Positions 17,422 to 25,992 of a stretch of 64,000 bases of DNA are shown in pieces. Both the position numbers and the translations under genes were made by a program. The stretch covers positions 26,206 through 90,205 of the forward strand of contig URNB01000001.1 in NCBI GenBank assembly GCA_900549055.1. Direction: 5' to 3'. The DNA is from an uncultured Oscillospiraceae bacterium (lineage in GTDB: Bacteria > Bacillota > Clostridia > Oscillospirales > Acutalibacteraceae). The first letter of the stretch is position 1. Each line of letters begins with the position of its first letter. Below the pieces are notes generated by a model. It was not told the DNA's origin, did no database searches, and worked only from the letters and a program-made list of their open reading frames with translations.

Positions 17422-19521
17422 CTAAAGCGTCAGCAATTCGGAAATTACCGTGACGGCAAAGCCCGCAGCCTGCTGGAAAAGAATAATTATCATAACGATA
17501 AGGAAGAAAATTATACCTACGCCCAAAAGCGACAAAAAGCTTGAAGAAAGCATACGTCCGAAGCTGAAATCGTGAATTTTTATTAGTCCGCATATCATAA
17601 GCAAGACAAAATAAATGACGGATACAGCGCTTAAGATTGATAAAAAATTCGCCTCTGTGGGAAGAAGTACATTTGTCAGAATTACCGTAATAAAGTTTTT
17701 GAGGATCAGCGGCAGGAGCGAATAGCAGGTAATTATTATTATTTCCCGCAGCCTTCCCTTTCCGCCCATAAGCGTGCATACAAACCAGTTTGCGGCAATC
17801 CAAAGCACCACTATTCCTATTGTCCGCGCCATTACCCAAAGCGAATTGAAGGTTTCAGGATCGTACTGTGTGAAGAGGAAACCGCCGCCGAGCTTTAAAA
17901 TAATTGCGGAGGCATAAAACAGCAGTGCCAGAATAATGCCAATGCCGACAGACCCCATACCTTTTTCTTTAACAAGCCCGAAGCTTTCTGACGGGTGTAT
18001 CATAGTACCGAGCATTAAGCGTATCTCAGGGCTTTTAACCAAATTAAGGCTTCGTCTTTTGCTTATTACAAACCCCGCGATTATTGCCGCAAAAACCACC
18101 GCCGTAAGTGTAAACAGCACCGAAAAGTTATTGCTTATAAACTCGCTGCGGCTGTATTCAAATGCAACGGCGTACGCTTCCCTGTCGTAGCCCGCCTTTG
18201 CATATTTCATAGCCTCTTTATAATTTCCTTCATCAATAGAGGCGTTCGCCATGCCGCTGTACGCCGCCTGAATGCAATTGTCTTCCTTTAATACCTTCTG
18301 CCAGCCCGCCTTTGCCTCGGCGTACTTTCCTTTCATTGTAAGGGCATCAAGCCGCTTTACTTCTTTTCCGTAATCGTTTATTTTAAAAACCGTAATATCG
18401 TTATTTACGCTGTCGGATACAATTACCCTGTCTCCGTCATCAAGCAGCGCCATGCCCGAAACATTCACAAAGCTTCCCCTTTGGGTGCCCTCGTGCATTC
18501 CTCCGCCGAATGCCGTAATCATTCTGCATTCGCCGTCGTAAAGAAAGACCTTGCCGAAGACCGATTCCAACGCATATATATAGCCCGAGCCGTCTATTTC
18601 GATATTCATAATATCCTGCGAGGCAAACGCGCCGAACGAATAATCGCGGTTTACGGGAGTATCCGTAAAATTAACATCCTCCGACTCAAGAATGTTCCTG
18701 CCTGTTCCGGGGCTTAATTTTCTTATCTGCCCTTTGTTCTGATATCTCTCGGTTTTACCGTTACAGGTATATATGAAACCGTCGTTATCCGACTTAATAT
18801 CCACAAAGCTGTAGGGTATGCGGCTTGCTGTATTTGCCCTTTTTGCATTGTTCGGGAAGATTCTTCCCATTATATTGCTCATGACCCCTGCGATTCCCGC
18901 AGTCACGGTATTTGCGCCGTAAAAGCCTATGAATTTACCGTTTTCGTCATAAAGCAGCGCTCCGTAATAAGAGCCCTCGCTTAGTATGTAGGTGCAGCCC
19001 TTTTCATCTATCGCTATTCTTATTGGGCGGAAATCGAAATTGTCCGGCAAAAGAGAGGAATCCGGCAGCGTTATTATATTGATAAGCTCACCGCGCAGGG
19101 TGCTGTGAAGTATTCTGCTTCCCTCGGTGTCGCAGATGTATATTGTTTTATCGGTATGTATATAAATGCTCTTGGCATCATCGTAGCTTTCTTTCCCCGA
19201 AATTTTATGAATCTCATAAAGAAGACTGTAATTACCGTCAAATACCGATATCCTTGAGGAGGAGTCAAGCAGATATATCCTTCCGTCGGAATCCGTGCAT
19301 ACATCGTTAAGCTCTTTAAAGGCGGATATGCCGAGCTTTTCCGCGTTAAGAACCGTATCGCACGAATACATTGCGCGGTTGTATACCTCCTTGCGCTCGT
19401 CCCCTATATTATCCCAGTAGGTATAGCTTGCGCACGGAATTTCGGCAGAGGCTGAAATTACGGAAACCAATGTAACCGCCGCAATCAGCGATGCTGTAAT
19501 TGTCTTTAATATTCGCTTCAA
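17422..19521 (-). CDS. NHL beta-propeller / TPR / Yip1-type membrane protein
   Basis: A 699-residue protein with an unusual layout. A signal peptide (1-26) leads into an extracellular NHL-like propeller (about 65-385, repeats such as ELNDVCTDSDGRIYLLDSS and VSGMALLDDGDRVIVSDS). A TPR-like helical pair follows (about 395-460; KYAEAKAGWQKVLKEDN, GNYKEAMKYAKAGYD). A first membrane helix (about 470-490), a basic cytoplasmic stretch and five more helices form a Yip1-like domain. No enzymatic motif is visible. It sits between the two permease pairs, 12 bases before the DUF5696 gene, so it is presumably co-made with them. It may be a scaffold or sensor linking extracellular glycan state to the importer. 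That role is inference; I know of no experimental function for this architecture. Confidence 0.65.
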   Translation of the reverse strand: MKRILKTITASLIAAVTLVSVISASAEIPCASYTYWDNIGDERKEVYNRAMYSCDTVLNAEKLGISAFKELNDVCTDSDGRIYLLDSSSRISVFDGNYSLLYEIHKISGKESYDDAKSIYIHTDKTIYICDTEGSRILHSTLRGELINIITLPDSSLLPDNFDFRPIRIAIDEKGCTYILSEGSYYGALLYDENGKFIGFYGANTVTAGIAGVMSNIMGRIFPNNAKRANTASRIPYSFVDIKSDNDGFIYTCNGKTERYQNKGQIRKLSPGTGRNILESEDVNFTDTPVNRDYSFGAFASQDIMNIEIDGSGYIYALESVFGKVFLYDGECRMITAFGGGMHEGTQRGSFVNVSGMALLDDGDRVIVSDSVNNDITVFKINDYGKEVKRLDALTMKGKYAEAKAGWQKVLKEDNCIQAAYSGMANASIDEGNYKEAMKYAKAGYDREAYAVAFEYSRSEFISNNFSVLFTLTAVVFAAIIAGFVISKRRSLNLVKSPEIRLMLGTMIHPSESFGLVKEKGMGSVGIGIILALLFYASAIILKLGGGFLFTQYDPETFNSLWVMARTIGIVVLWIAANWFVCTLMGGKGRLREIIIITCYSLLPLILKNFITVILTNVLLPTEANFLSILSAVSVIYFVLLMICGLIKIHDFSFGRMLSSSFLSLLGVGIIFFLIVMIIILFQQAAGFAVTVISELLTL

Positions 19522-19539
19522 GTGGTTTCAGCTCCTTAA

Positions 19540-20439
19540 TTACTCCTTGATACCGGCACTGCTCATGCCCTCTACCACATTGCTTTGGGTGACAAGATAT
19601 ATAACTATCGGCGGTATCATCATTATAACAGTGATAGCCATACTGCTGCCGGAACGAGCAATGCCTCCCGCCGTTATTTGGCTTACTATCTGCGGCAGGG
19701 TCTTAAGCTGCTCGGTAAACACCGTTCCGTTCGGAACTGACGCCCATATGTCCCTGAATGTGAAAAGAAACACGGTAAAGGTTGCCGGCTTTATTATCGG
19801 CAGTACGATTGAGAAAAATATGCGGTAGGAATTCGCTCCGTCGATTTTCGCCGCCTCAAGCAGCGCCTCGGGCAAATACCCCTCGATATACTGCTTAATA
19901 AGGAACACTCCGAGTGTTCCTGCCATAGGCGGCAAAAGGTATACCCAATATGTATCGATCATACGAAGCTTTGAAAATATCAAATATTGCGGCACCGCAA
20001 GCGTTGTAGCACTGAACATGAGCGCAAACTGAACTATCCAAAAAAGCACATTTCTTCCGTAAAAGGTCGCCTTTGAAAGCACAAAAGCGGCCATCGCCGA
20101 GACGAGTATATACACAAGCGAGGTTACTACACTTACAAAAATACTGTTGAATATATACCTTGAAAGCGGAATTTTCAGCGACGCCATAAGCTCCGGCAGC
20201 ACAAGATAATTTTCAAGCGTGGGTCTGCTCACAAAAAAGCGAGGCGGAAAAATCATCAGCTCATCAAGCGGCTTAAAGGAGGTGCATACCGCATATACCA
20301 GCGGCAGCATTGTGAAAAGTCCGGCGAGGAATATAAGAAAAAAGTTCATGAAATTACCGAAGCGCGAACGCGTAAAGCGCCTGCTTGCCGGCTTTTCGTG
20401 AGCGTTTGCGCGCCCCTTTAAATATTTTTTCAGCGACAT
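19540..20439 (-). CDS. Carbohydrate ABC permease, MalG type (second system)
   Basis: A 299-residue membrane protein with six helices and the EAA loop LLEAAKIDGANSYRIFFSIV (about residues 185-205), ending in the MalG-like VTQSNVVEGMSSAGIKE. The chosen ATG at 20439 has AGGTGA five bases upstream. An ATG at 20454 overlaps the upstream stop (ATGA) but lacks a ribosome site; it would add five residues. It pairs with the product of 20451-21377 and is served by the large fused binding protein at 21398-24154. Confidence 0.9.
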   Translation of the reverse strand: MSLKKYLKGRANAHEKPASRRFTRSRFGNFMNFFLIFLAGLFTMLPLVYAVCTSFKPLDELMIFPPRFFVSRPTLENYLVLPELMASLKIPLSRYIFNSIFVSVVTSLVYILVSAMAAFVLSKATFYGRNVLFWIVQFALMFSATTLAVPQYLIFSKLRMIDTYWVYLLPPMAGTLGVFLIKQYIEGYLPEALLEAAKIDGANSYRIFFSIVLPIIKPATFTVFLFTFRDIWASVPNGTVFTEQLKTLPQIVSQITAGGIARSGSSMAITVIMMIPPIVIYLVTQSNVVEGMSSAGIKE

Positions 20440-20450
20440 TTTCCTCACCT

Positions 20451-21377
20451 TCATTTCTGCGCCATCTGAAGAATTTTACCCACTATAAGTCTGGTTATGA
20501 CCATCATCATAAATAAGACCACCGCTATTGCCGAGGCATAGCCGAATTCATAGCGAACCGTTGCCACATCGGACATAAGCGATACCACCGTATCTACCGC
20601 GTTGCCCTTGCTGGGGTAGCCTGCCAGCGTCACCGCGATTGCACTGACCGAAAATGACGCCTGTATCTGCATGACCGCACTGAAAAGCAGCATATGCGAC
20701 ATTGACGGAAGTGTTATGTAACGCAGCTCCTGCCAGCGATTGCGAACGCCGTCAATTGAACCTGCCTCATATAAATCTCTGTTTATATTCTGCAGTCCCG
20801 AAATATTCGCAAGAAACGAGACACCCATGCTCTGCCACAGCTGAACAACAATTATTATCGGCATAAGGTAGGCTTCGTTTTTAAGCCAGGTTATCGGCTC
20901 GGTTATTATTCCGAGTGATAAAAGCATACTGTTTATATAGCCGTAGCTGTCCCCGCTGAAGGCGACCTGCCAAATAAAGTAAGCATTTCCGACAAGCGAC
21001 GGCGCATAAAACATAAGCGACATAAACGCACGCGCCCCCGGTGAAAATTCGTTTACCGCCCAGGCTAAAATAAACGAGAGCAAAAAGCCGAGCGGACCTG
21101 CCACTATTGCGAAGACCAAGGTGTTTTTTACCGTAACGGCAAAGGTCATATCATTTACTATAAGTCTTTTGTAATTGTCTATTCCGTTAAATACCGGAGA
21201 AGCTATCAGGTCATACGAGGTAAAGCTTAAGGCAAGGGAAGAGAATATCGGAAGAACCGTAAAAAGAACAAAGAAAATCAAAAACGGCGCAAACATAACA
21301 AACATCGGGATATTCTCTTTAAAATTTGCAGCCAATTCATTTTTTCCGATTTTATTGCGTTTCATAAAATTCTCCAT
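20451..21377 (-). CDS. Carbohydrate ABC permease, UgpA/MalF type (second system)
   Basis: A 308-residue membrane protein with six helices (first: MFVMFAPFLIFFVLFTVLPI) and EAA loop YEAGSIDGVRNRWQELRYIT (about residues 205-225). Two starts are possible: ATG 21377 with GGGAG seven bases away, or ATG 21365 with GGAG six bases away. The longer form is listed. The stop overlaps the alternative start of the next permease, so the two subunits are translationally close. Together they form a second import channel in the same operon. Confidence 0.9.
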   Translation of the reverse strand: MENFMKRNKIGKNELAANFKENIPMFVMFAPFLIFFVLFTVLPIFSSLALSFTSYDLIASPVFNGIDNYKRLIVNDMTFAVTVKNTLVFAIVAGPLGFLLSFILAWAVNEFSPGARAFMSLMFYAPSLVGNAYFIWQVAFSGDSYGYINSMLLSLGIITEPITWLKNEAYLMPIIIVVQLWQSMGVSFLANISGLQNINRDLYEAGSIDGVRNRWQELRYITLPSMSHMLLFSAVMQIQASFSVSAIAVTLAGYPSKGNAVDTVVSLMSDVATVRYEFGYASAIAVVLFMMMVITRLIVGKILQMAQK

Positions 21378-21397
21378 TCTGCCGCTCCCGCGGGAAA

Positions 21398-24154
21398 TTA
21401 TCGGTACTCTGCTATTTTGCGTTTAATTTCATCATCCGCGACCCTGCTCCATTTCACAAGTGCGTCCTTAGTTCTTGAGGTTCCGTTCACCACCGACCAA
21501 AACGCCTGATCGACGCAGCGGGTCATATAATAGCTGCCGGGCACCTCCGGAACCTCTTTAACAAGCGCCCACTCGCTGTTAATGACCTTTTGCACCTCAG
21601 GCTTCCACGCAAGGCGCGACAGTGCTTCAACATTTGAGGTGGTTATTCTGCCTATCATTCCGAGTATACTCTCTACATTATTGCTGTATCTTTCCTGGGT
21701 ATCCGCCGAGACCCACCATTTCAAAAATTCCCAGGCGGCCTTTTTATTCTTTGATTTCTCGATTATTCCGCAGCCCGTACCCGCGCCCGAAACAAAATTA
21801 TTTCCGTTTTCGGTTCCGGGAACCTCGGCTACAGTCCATCTGCCCTCGATTTCTCTCGCCGCCGAATACAGCGTCATATACATTGTGTACGGCGCGATAC
21901 CGAGCGGCATTGAGCCTACTCTGAAGCGGTTATAAAAATCCGCTTCCTTGTAGAAATCGTAATCCGTGTAGAACTCCGTCCATTTTTCAAATATCTCAAC
22001 CGCTTTATCGGAAGTAAGTGCCGTTCCGTCAAGCTCATCGTTATAAAGACTTAATCCGCTTTGTGTCATGAGCGTCGGGAAGACATTGAGTCCCCCGATT
22101 CCCGCATTCACTGTGGTGGAGGAGGTTATCTGCGTATACGGCATATAAACGCTCATATTATTACGCTGTATAACCGTGGCTGCCTCTAAAAATTCAGTCC
22201 ATGTTTTCGGAACGGATAATCCGAGGCTGCCGAATATATCTTCCCTGTAAAACATTAAAAAGAAGCTCTGCGTATCGGGCAGTGCGTAAAGCGCGTTGCC
22301 GTATGCATACGGTGTTTCCGCTCCCGGCTGAAAGCTTTTAAGCACATCCGAGCAGTCATCGAACTGTCTGAGATCGCTCAAGGCACCGCGTATCCCGAGG
22401 TTTACCGGATCTACCCTTGACATTTGCAGCGATACATCCGGGAAGTTGCCTGAAAGTATACCGTTAATAAGCGGCGTGTTGACGATTTCAAGCTTGACGC
22501 TTATACCCGTTTTTTCGGTGAAGGATTCCTTTATAAGCGAATTCAGAACCGACGCCTGATCCTGTCCCCAGTTGACCCACAGCCTTACCGTCTCCGAGCC
22601 TTCCTTGCTGTCCGATATTGCATAATCAGAGGAAAAAGACACAAAGAAGCGCTTAAAGCCGTAAACCAACCGCTTAATAATTCCTGCGCTTTTCTCCGCC
22701 GCATTTGCCCCGTAGGGAACAATATAAAGCTCGTCAAGCGCAAGCGGCATATTCACCATATCATAAAGCCATGAGCCTAGCGATGTGTAATTAGTGTAGT
22801 AATCCGAAAGGTACTGCTGCGCCGAATAAGGGCTTTTAAGCATTGCGGCAAGCACGCGCGCCGTGTTTTTCATAGCCGCAGTATACTGCGAGCTGCGGTC
22901 GGACGATTCCGAATCGATATCTTCCGCAAGCTTCAGCAGAAGCTCACGACATTCCGTCAGCGTTTCGGTAAAATCCGGAATCTGCTTAAAAAGCTCATAA
23001 TCGCGGTTGGCATCCGGTGTTTCGCCGGTAATCGCAACAATCTTTATGTATTCATCGCCGAGCGTATTTACAATTTTTTTCAGTCTCGAAAAATATTCCG
23101 ACTTATTTCCCGCATTTACTTCGAGCGTCAATGTGTGCGTTCCCTTATCAAGATAAAAATAATACGGCTCTTTATCATCCTCGAATGTATAATATTTCCA
23201 GGCAGAGCCGTATGGGAAAACCAGCTCTTCCGCTTGAGAAAACGGAACGCTGCCGTCAATTTTCAGTCGGCGTACACTCTGCCCGTTAATTAGCTCAGAT
23301 TGCTTGTAGCGCATATTGAGATAATAATATCCCGCTTCCTTAACCTCAAAAGTCCACGAAAGGCTTTCAAAGGGCTTCTGCCATGTGCTGCCGCCGATAT
23401 AATTGATTTTCGATAATGCCGCGTCGGACGGCGTCATACCGGCATCGCTGTTGTTTGACTTCGGGATTATAGAGCGGCTCGTTTTATCCGTCGCCGATTC
23501 CGCATGTATGTTTATAATTTCGGTGTCAAGCTTTTGAAGGCTGTAATTACGGCTTACGGTTTTATAGTCGTCACTTTCCGAAATCGGAACCAAAGAAAGT
23601 GATGATATCTCTATTCCCTGCTCGGGCGAACGCAGTGTCAGAGTATGCTCTCCCGCCTTGATGTCAAAGGCGTAAGGCTCGCTTGCGGCACCCGAATTAT
23701 CGCAGACAAGCGAGGTGATAAATTCGCCCGTTTCTATCTGCTCGGGAGCGAATTCATTGCCGAGCGAATCACGCCTCGGCTCATCCGACGCATTTTTCCA
23801 CAGCCTTTTGAGCACCGTGTTTTCAATTCCCTCAAACGGATATTCACCGTCTAACAGTAACCCGATGGCAACATCTGTACCGCTGCCGCAGGGCTTCCAT
23901 ACTATTTTCAGGTTATAGCTGCCGCCGCTTTGCATATTAAATTTAAAATTCAGATCCCCGACTCCGTCGTTCCATAAAACAGCTCCGTCCTTTTCACTGA
24001 TACCGGCTCTGTAAACGGCGTTTTTCAAAAGCTCAATGCTGCTCTCATAAGCCGCACTCTGCGCCGATACACCTGCGGCAGACGCCGATAAGCACTGCAC
24101 CGCAAGCAGTGCCGCGGCGGCAAATGAAATTATTCTTTTCGAGAATCTGCTCAT
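21398..24154 (-). CDS. Solute-binding protein fused to N-terminal carbohydrate-binding-like domains
   Basis: At 918 residues this is more than twice the usual 420-450 of a family 1 sugar-binding protein. After a signal peptide (1-30, no clear lipobox) come two beta-sandwich regions resembling CBM6/35 domains, about 35-205 and 235-370. Both contain the YNLKIVWK / YYLNMRYK and KAGEHTLTLRS / DKGTHTLTLEV signatures. A helical spacer (about 385-545) follows, and then the binding-protein fold from about residue 550 (VRLWVNWGQDQASVLNSLI to AAWEFLKWWVSADTQERY). The sandwich domains could hold the polysaccharide while the C-terminal lobe binds the released oligosaccharide. ATG 24154 is chosen because AAAGG lies ten bases upstream and the signal peptide begins there; ATG 24178 lacks a ribosome site. 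Confidence 0.82.
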   Translation of the reverse strand: MSRFSKRIISFAAAALLAVQCLSASAAGVSAQSAAYESSIELLKNAVYRAGISEKDGAVLWNDGVGDLNFKFNMQSGGSYNLKIVWKPCGSGTDVAIGLLLDGEYPFEGIENTVLKRLWKNASDEPRRDSLGNEFAPEQIETGEFITSLVCDNSGAASEPYAFDIKAGEHTLTLRSPEQGIEISSLSLVPISESDDYKTVSRNYSLQKLDTEIINIHAESATDKTSRSIIPKSNNSDAGMTPSDAALSKINYIGGSTWQKPFESLSWTFEVKEAGYYYLNMRYKQSELINGQSVRRLKIDGSVPFSQAEELVFPYGSAWKYYTFEDDKEPYYFYLDKGTHTLTLEVNAGNKSEYFSRLKKIVNTLGDEYIKIVAITGETPDANRDYELFKQIPDFTETLTECRELLLKLAEDIDSESSDRSSQYTAAMKNTARVLAAMLKSPYSAQQYLSDYYTNYTSLGSWLYDMVNMPLALDELYIVPYGANAAEKSAGIIKRLVYGFKRFFVSFSSDYAISDSKEGSETVRLWVNWGQDQASVLNSLIKESFTEKTGISVKLEIVNTPLINGILSGNFPDVSLQMSRVDPVNLGIRGALSDLRQFDDCSDVLKSFQPGAETPYAYGNALYALPDTQSFFLMFYREDIFGSLGLSVPKTWTEFLEAATVIQRNNMSVYMPYTQITSSTTVNAGIGGLNVFPTLMTQSGLSLYNDELDGTALTSDKAVEIFEKWTEFYTDYDFYKEADFYNRFRVGSMPLGIAPYTMYMTLYSAAREIEGRWTVAEVPGTENGNNFVSGAGTGCGIIEKSKNKKAAWEFLKWWVSADTQERYSNNVESILGMIGRITTSNVEALSRLAWKPEVQKVINSEWALVKEVPEVPGSYYMTRCVDQAFWSVVNGTSRTKDALVKWSRVADDEIKRKIAEYR

Positions 24155-24192
24155 ATAATTCAAACCTTTCAGGGGCATAAGGTGTTTTTTCT

Positions 24193-25701
24193 TTACCCTG
24201 CCAAATTTAACGCCCCGACTCCCGGCTTCTGATAAAGTCTTATATAATCGACAAAATAATTAAAGGGAAGATCGCTGTTGTTCACACGGTTGCTTGCATT
24301 TGTCTCTCCTAAGTCCGGAGCATATATAAAGTTATTCAAAATAATAAGCAAAGGAGAATTAAAGCCGCCCATACCGCCGTTTTTATCGAAATCGTCGGTC
24401 ATGTCAAAGGTCATGTAATCCTCGCCGTCAACCGACATTATCATTTTTTCGGGGGTCCACTCAAAGCCGTAGGTGTGGTATTCCTTCGATAAATTATCGG
24501 TATTTTTGAACACATAGTTTGTCGTTGTGGTTTTGTTATAGTGATTGCCGTTATACATTGTGTGCTTTCCGTTATGGAACCATTTATGTATGTTCGGTAT
24601 TGCGGTGTCTGTGCTGCTGAAAATTTCAAAAACATCTATTTCAACACCGTAATCGTGTTTAGTGCTTTCATCCTTCAGCGCGCCGCCGCTCACAAGCCAG
24701 AAGGACGGCCATGCCCCGACGCTGTACGGCACCATCGCCCGCATTTCAAGATAGCCGTATTTATAGCTCATGGTGTTCTGCGTGCATATTGATGAATTGG
24801 TGGCGTATTCCGCTGTCGGCAATGCGGGATTGTAATAGCGTATAGCCGTCATTTTGAGCAGACCGTTATTGACATTGACAACATTTGAATCCCTCATGAG
24901 CGGCATCATGCTTGTACCCGCCATCTTATTTTCAAAGCACCACTTATTCATATTAAGGGCATTTCCGCCGAACTCATCGCCCCAGACATATTTGTAGTCG
25001 CTTTTAATCTGCGATTTGAAGCTTTTGCATTCACCGTTCAGCGTATTAAGCTTTCCGCTTTCATAATTAAGGGATACGAACCACTCTGCGGCGGTTTCGG
25101 TCATCGCGGTGTGGCCGCCCTCTATATAAATTTTGTTATTTTTAAGGGATACGGCATATTTATTTTCCTTAAGCTCCGATTTGCGGCGGTTTGTATTGCC
25201 TATAAGTATTTCCTTCGCGCCGACAGCCGCACTGTCATCGGAAACGGTGAGCTTCTGCCCCGCCTTTTCCGAAAAATACGAGCGTATCTTCTCCGCCGCA
25301 GCTTTCATTTCGGCATTACCCTTCGGATATATAACGGTATAACCTGCAGGTCCGTTCCATTTTACGGCGCTTACGGTAATCTCGCTCTTTTCGTCCGCTT
25401 CGGAGCCTGACGAGGTGTTCTTTGTTGCGCGCGGGCGTTTTTCTCTTTCGGAGGTGCCGTCATCCTCTGTACTGCCGCTGTCGGAATTATTATCGTTGTC
25501 ATAATAATAATTGTCATCCGAGCTGTCACTTGAAGAAGAATCGGTGCTTTCGTCGTTCTGCACAACGATTACCTTTTTAATGATCTTCTTCTTTTTCTTT
25601 TTTACTTCCTCACTGCTTCCGCAGCCGGCAACAAGCGCGGCGGCAAGCAGCAAAGAGCATACTGCCTTTATCAGTCGGTCAATTTTTTGGTATCGGAACA
25701 T
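24193..25701 (-). CDS. GH16 beta-glucanase lipoprotein
   Basis: A 502-residue surface lipoprotein, first gene of the locus. The signal ends in lipobox LVAGC. A Lys-rich then Ser/Asp/Asn-rich low-complexity linker (about 30-100) follows, then an alpha/beta region (about 110-220; GYTVIYPKGNAEMKAAAEKI) resembling the N-terminal accessory domain of some hexosaminidases and glucuronidases. The GH16 domain occupies about 230-495 with catalytic motif EIDVFE near residue 354 and WGDEFGG at its start. It should cut beta-1,3- or mixed-linkage glucan at the cell surface, producing ligands for the importers. ATG 25701 has AGGGAG nine bases upstream; an in-frame TTG three codons earlier touches that site and is less likely. 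Confidence 0.9.
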   Translation of the reverse strand: MFRYQKIDRLIKAVCSLLLAAALVAGCGSSEEVKKKKKKIIKKVIVVQNDESTDSSSSDSSDDNYYYDNDNNSDSGSTEDDGTSEREKRPRATKNTSSGSEADEKSEITVSAVKWNGPAGYTVIYPKGNAEMKAAAEKIRSYFSEKAGQKLTVSDDSAAVGAKEILIGNTNRRKSELKENKYAVSLKNNKIYIEGGHTAMTETAAEWFVSLNYESGKLNTLNGECKSFKSQIKSDYKYVWGDEFGGNALNMNKWCFENKMAGTSMMPLMRDSNVVNVNNGLLKMTAIRYYNPALPTAEYATNSSICTQNTMSYKYGYLEMRAMVPYSVGAWPSFWLVSGGALKDESTKHDYGVEIDVFEIFSSTDTAIPNIHKWFHNGKHTMYNGNHYNKTTTTNYVFKNTDNLSKEYHTYGFEWTPEKMIMSVDGEDYMTFDMTDDFDKNGGMGGFNSPLLIILNNFIYAPDLGETNASNRVNNSDLPFNYFVDYIRLYQKPGVGALNLAG

Positions 25702-25824
25702 TACCGTCAACTCCCTGCTTTTTCGGATTTATGTTGTCATTCTGCCCAATTATTATAATCGATTGCCTTATTTTTTTAAATGCAATTTTTATTATAATTT
25801 GCACTTTTCTTCACTAATTTAACT

Positions 25825-25841
25825 TCCGAAAATTTTTCGGA
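25825..25841. promoter_or_regulatory. Perfect 17-bp palindrome between the AraC gene and the glycan locus
   Basis: TCCGAAAA-T-TTTTCGGA is an exact inverted repeat in the 291-bp divergent intergenic region. It lies about 30 bp upstream of a TATAAT-like hexamer (25791-25796, minus strand) that lacks a good -35 box. This would fit an activator- or repressor-controlled promoter for the glycan locus. The binding protein is unknown. Confidence 0.5.
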
Positions 25842-25930
25842 TTATATTTTGGGGAAATATTTATTGATTTTTTTATTGAAATCTATTATAATTGAAGAAT
25901 AAAATCAAGCCATTCCTGTGTTTTTTACCA

Positions 25931-25959
25931 TTGACAGGCTTATGGAATAAAAATACAAT
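25931..25959 (+). promoter_or_regulatory. Sigma-A-type promoter of the AraC regulator
   Basis: TTGACA (25931-25936), a 17-base spacer and TACAAT (25954-25959) lie 34 bases before the regulator's ATG. The near-consensus form suggests steady expression of the regulator, unlike the divergent structural promoter, which has no recognisable -35 element. Confidence 0.75.
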
Positions 25960-25992
25960 TTTGTAAAATGCTTCTTTGTACGGGTGGTTACA

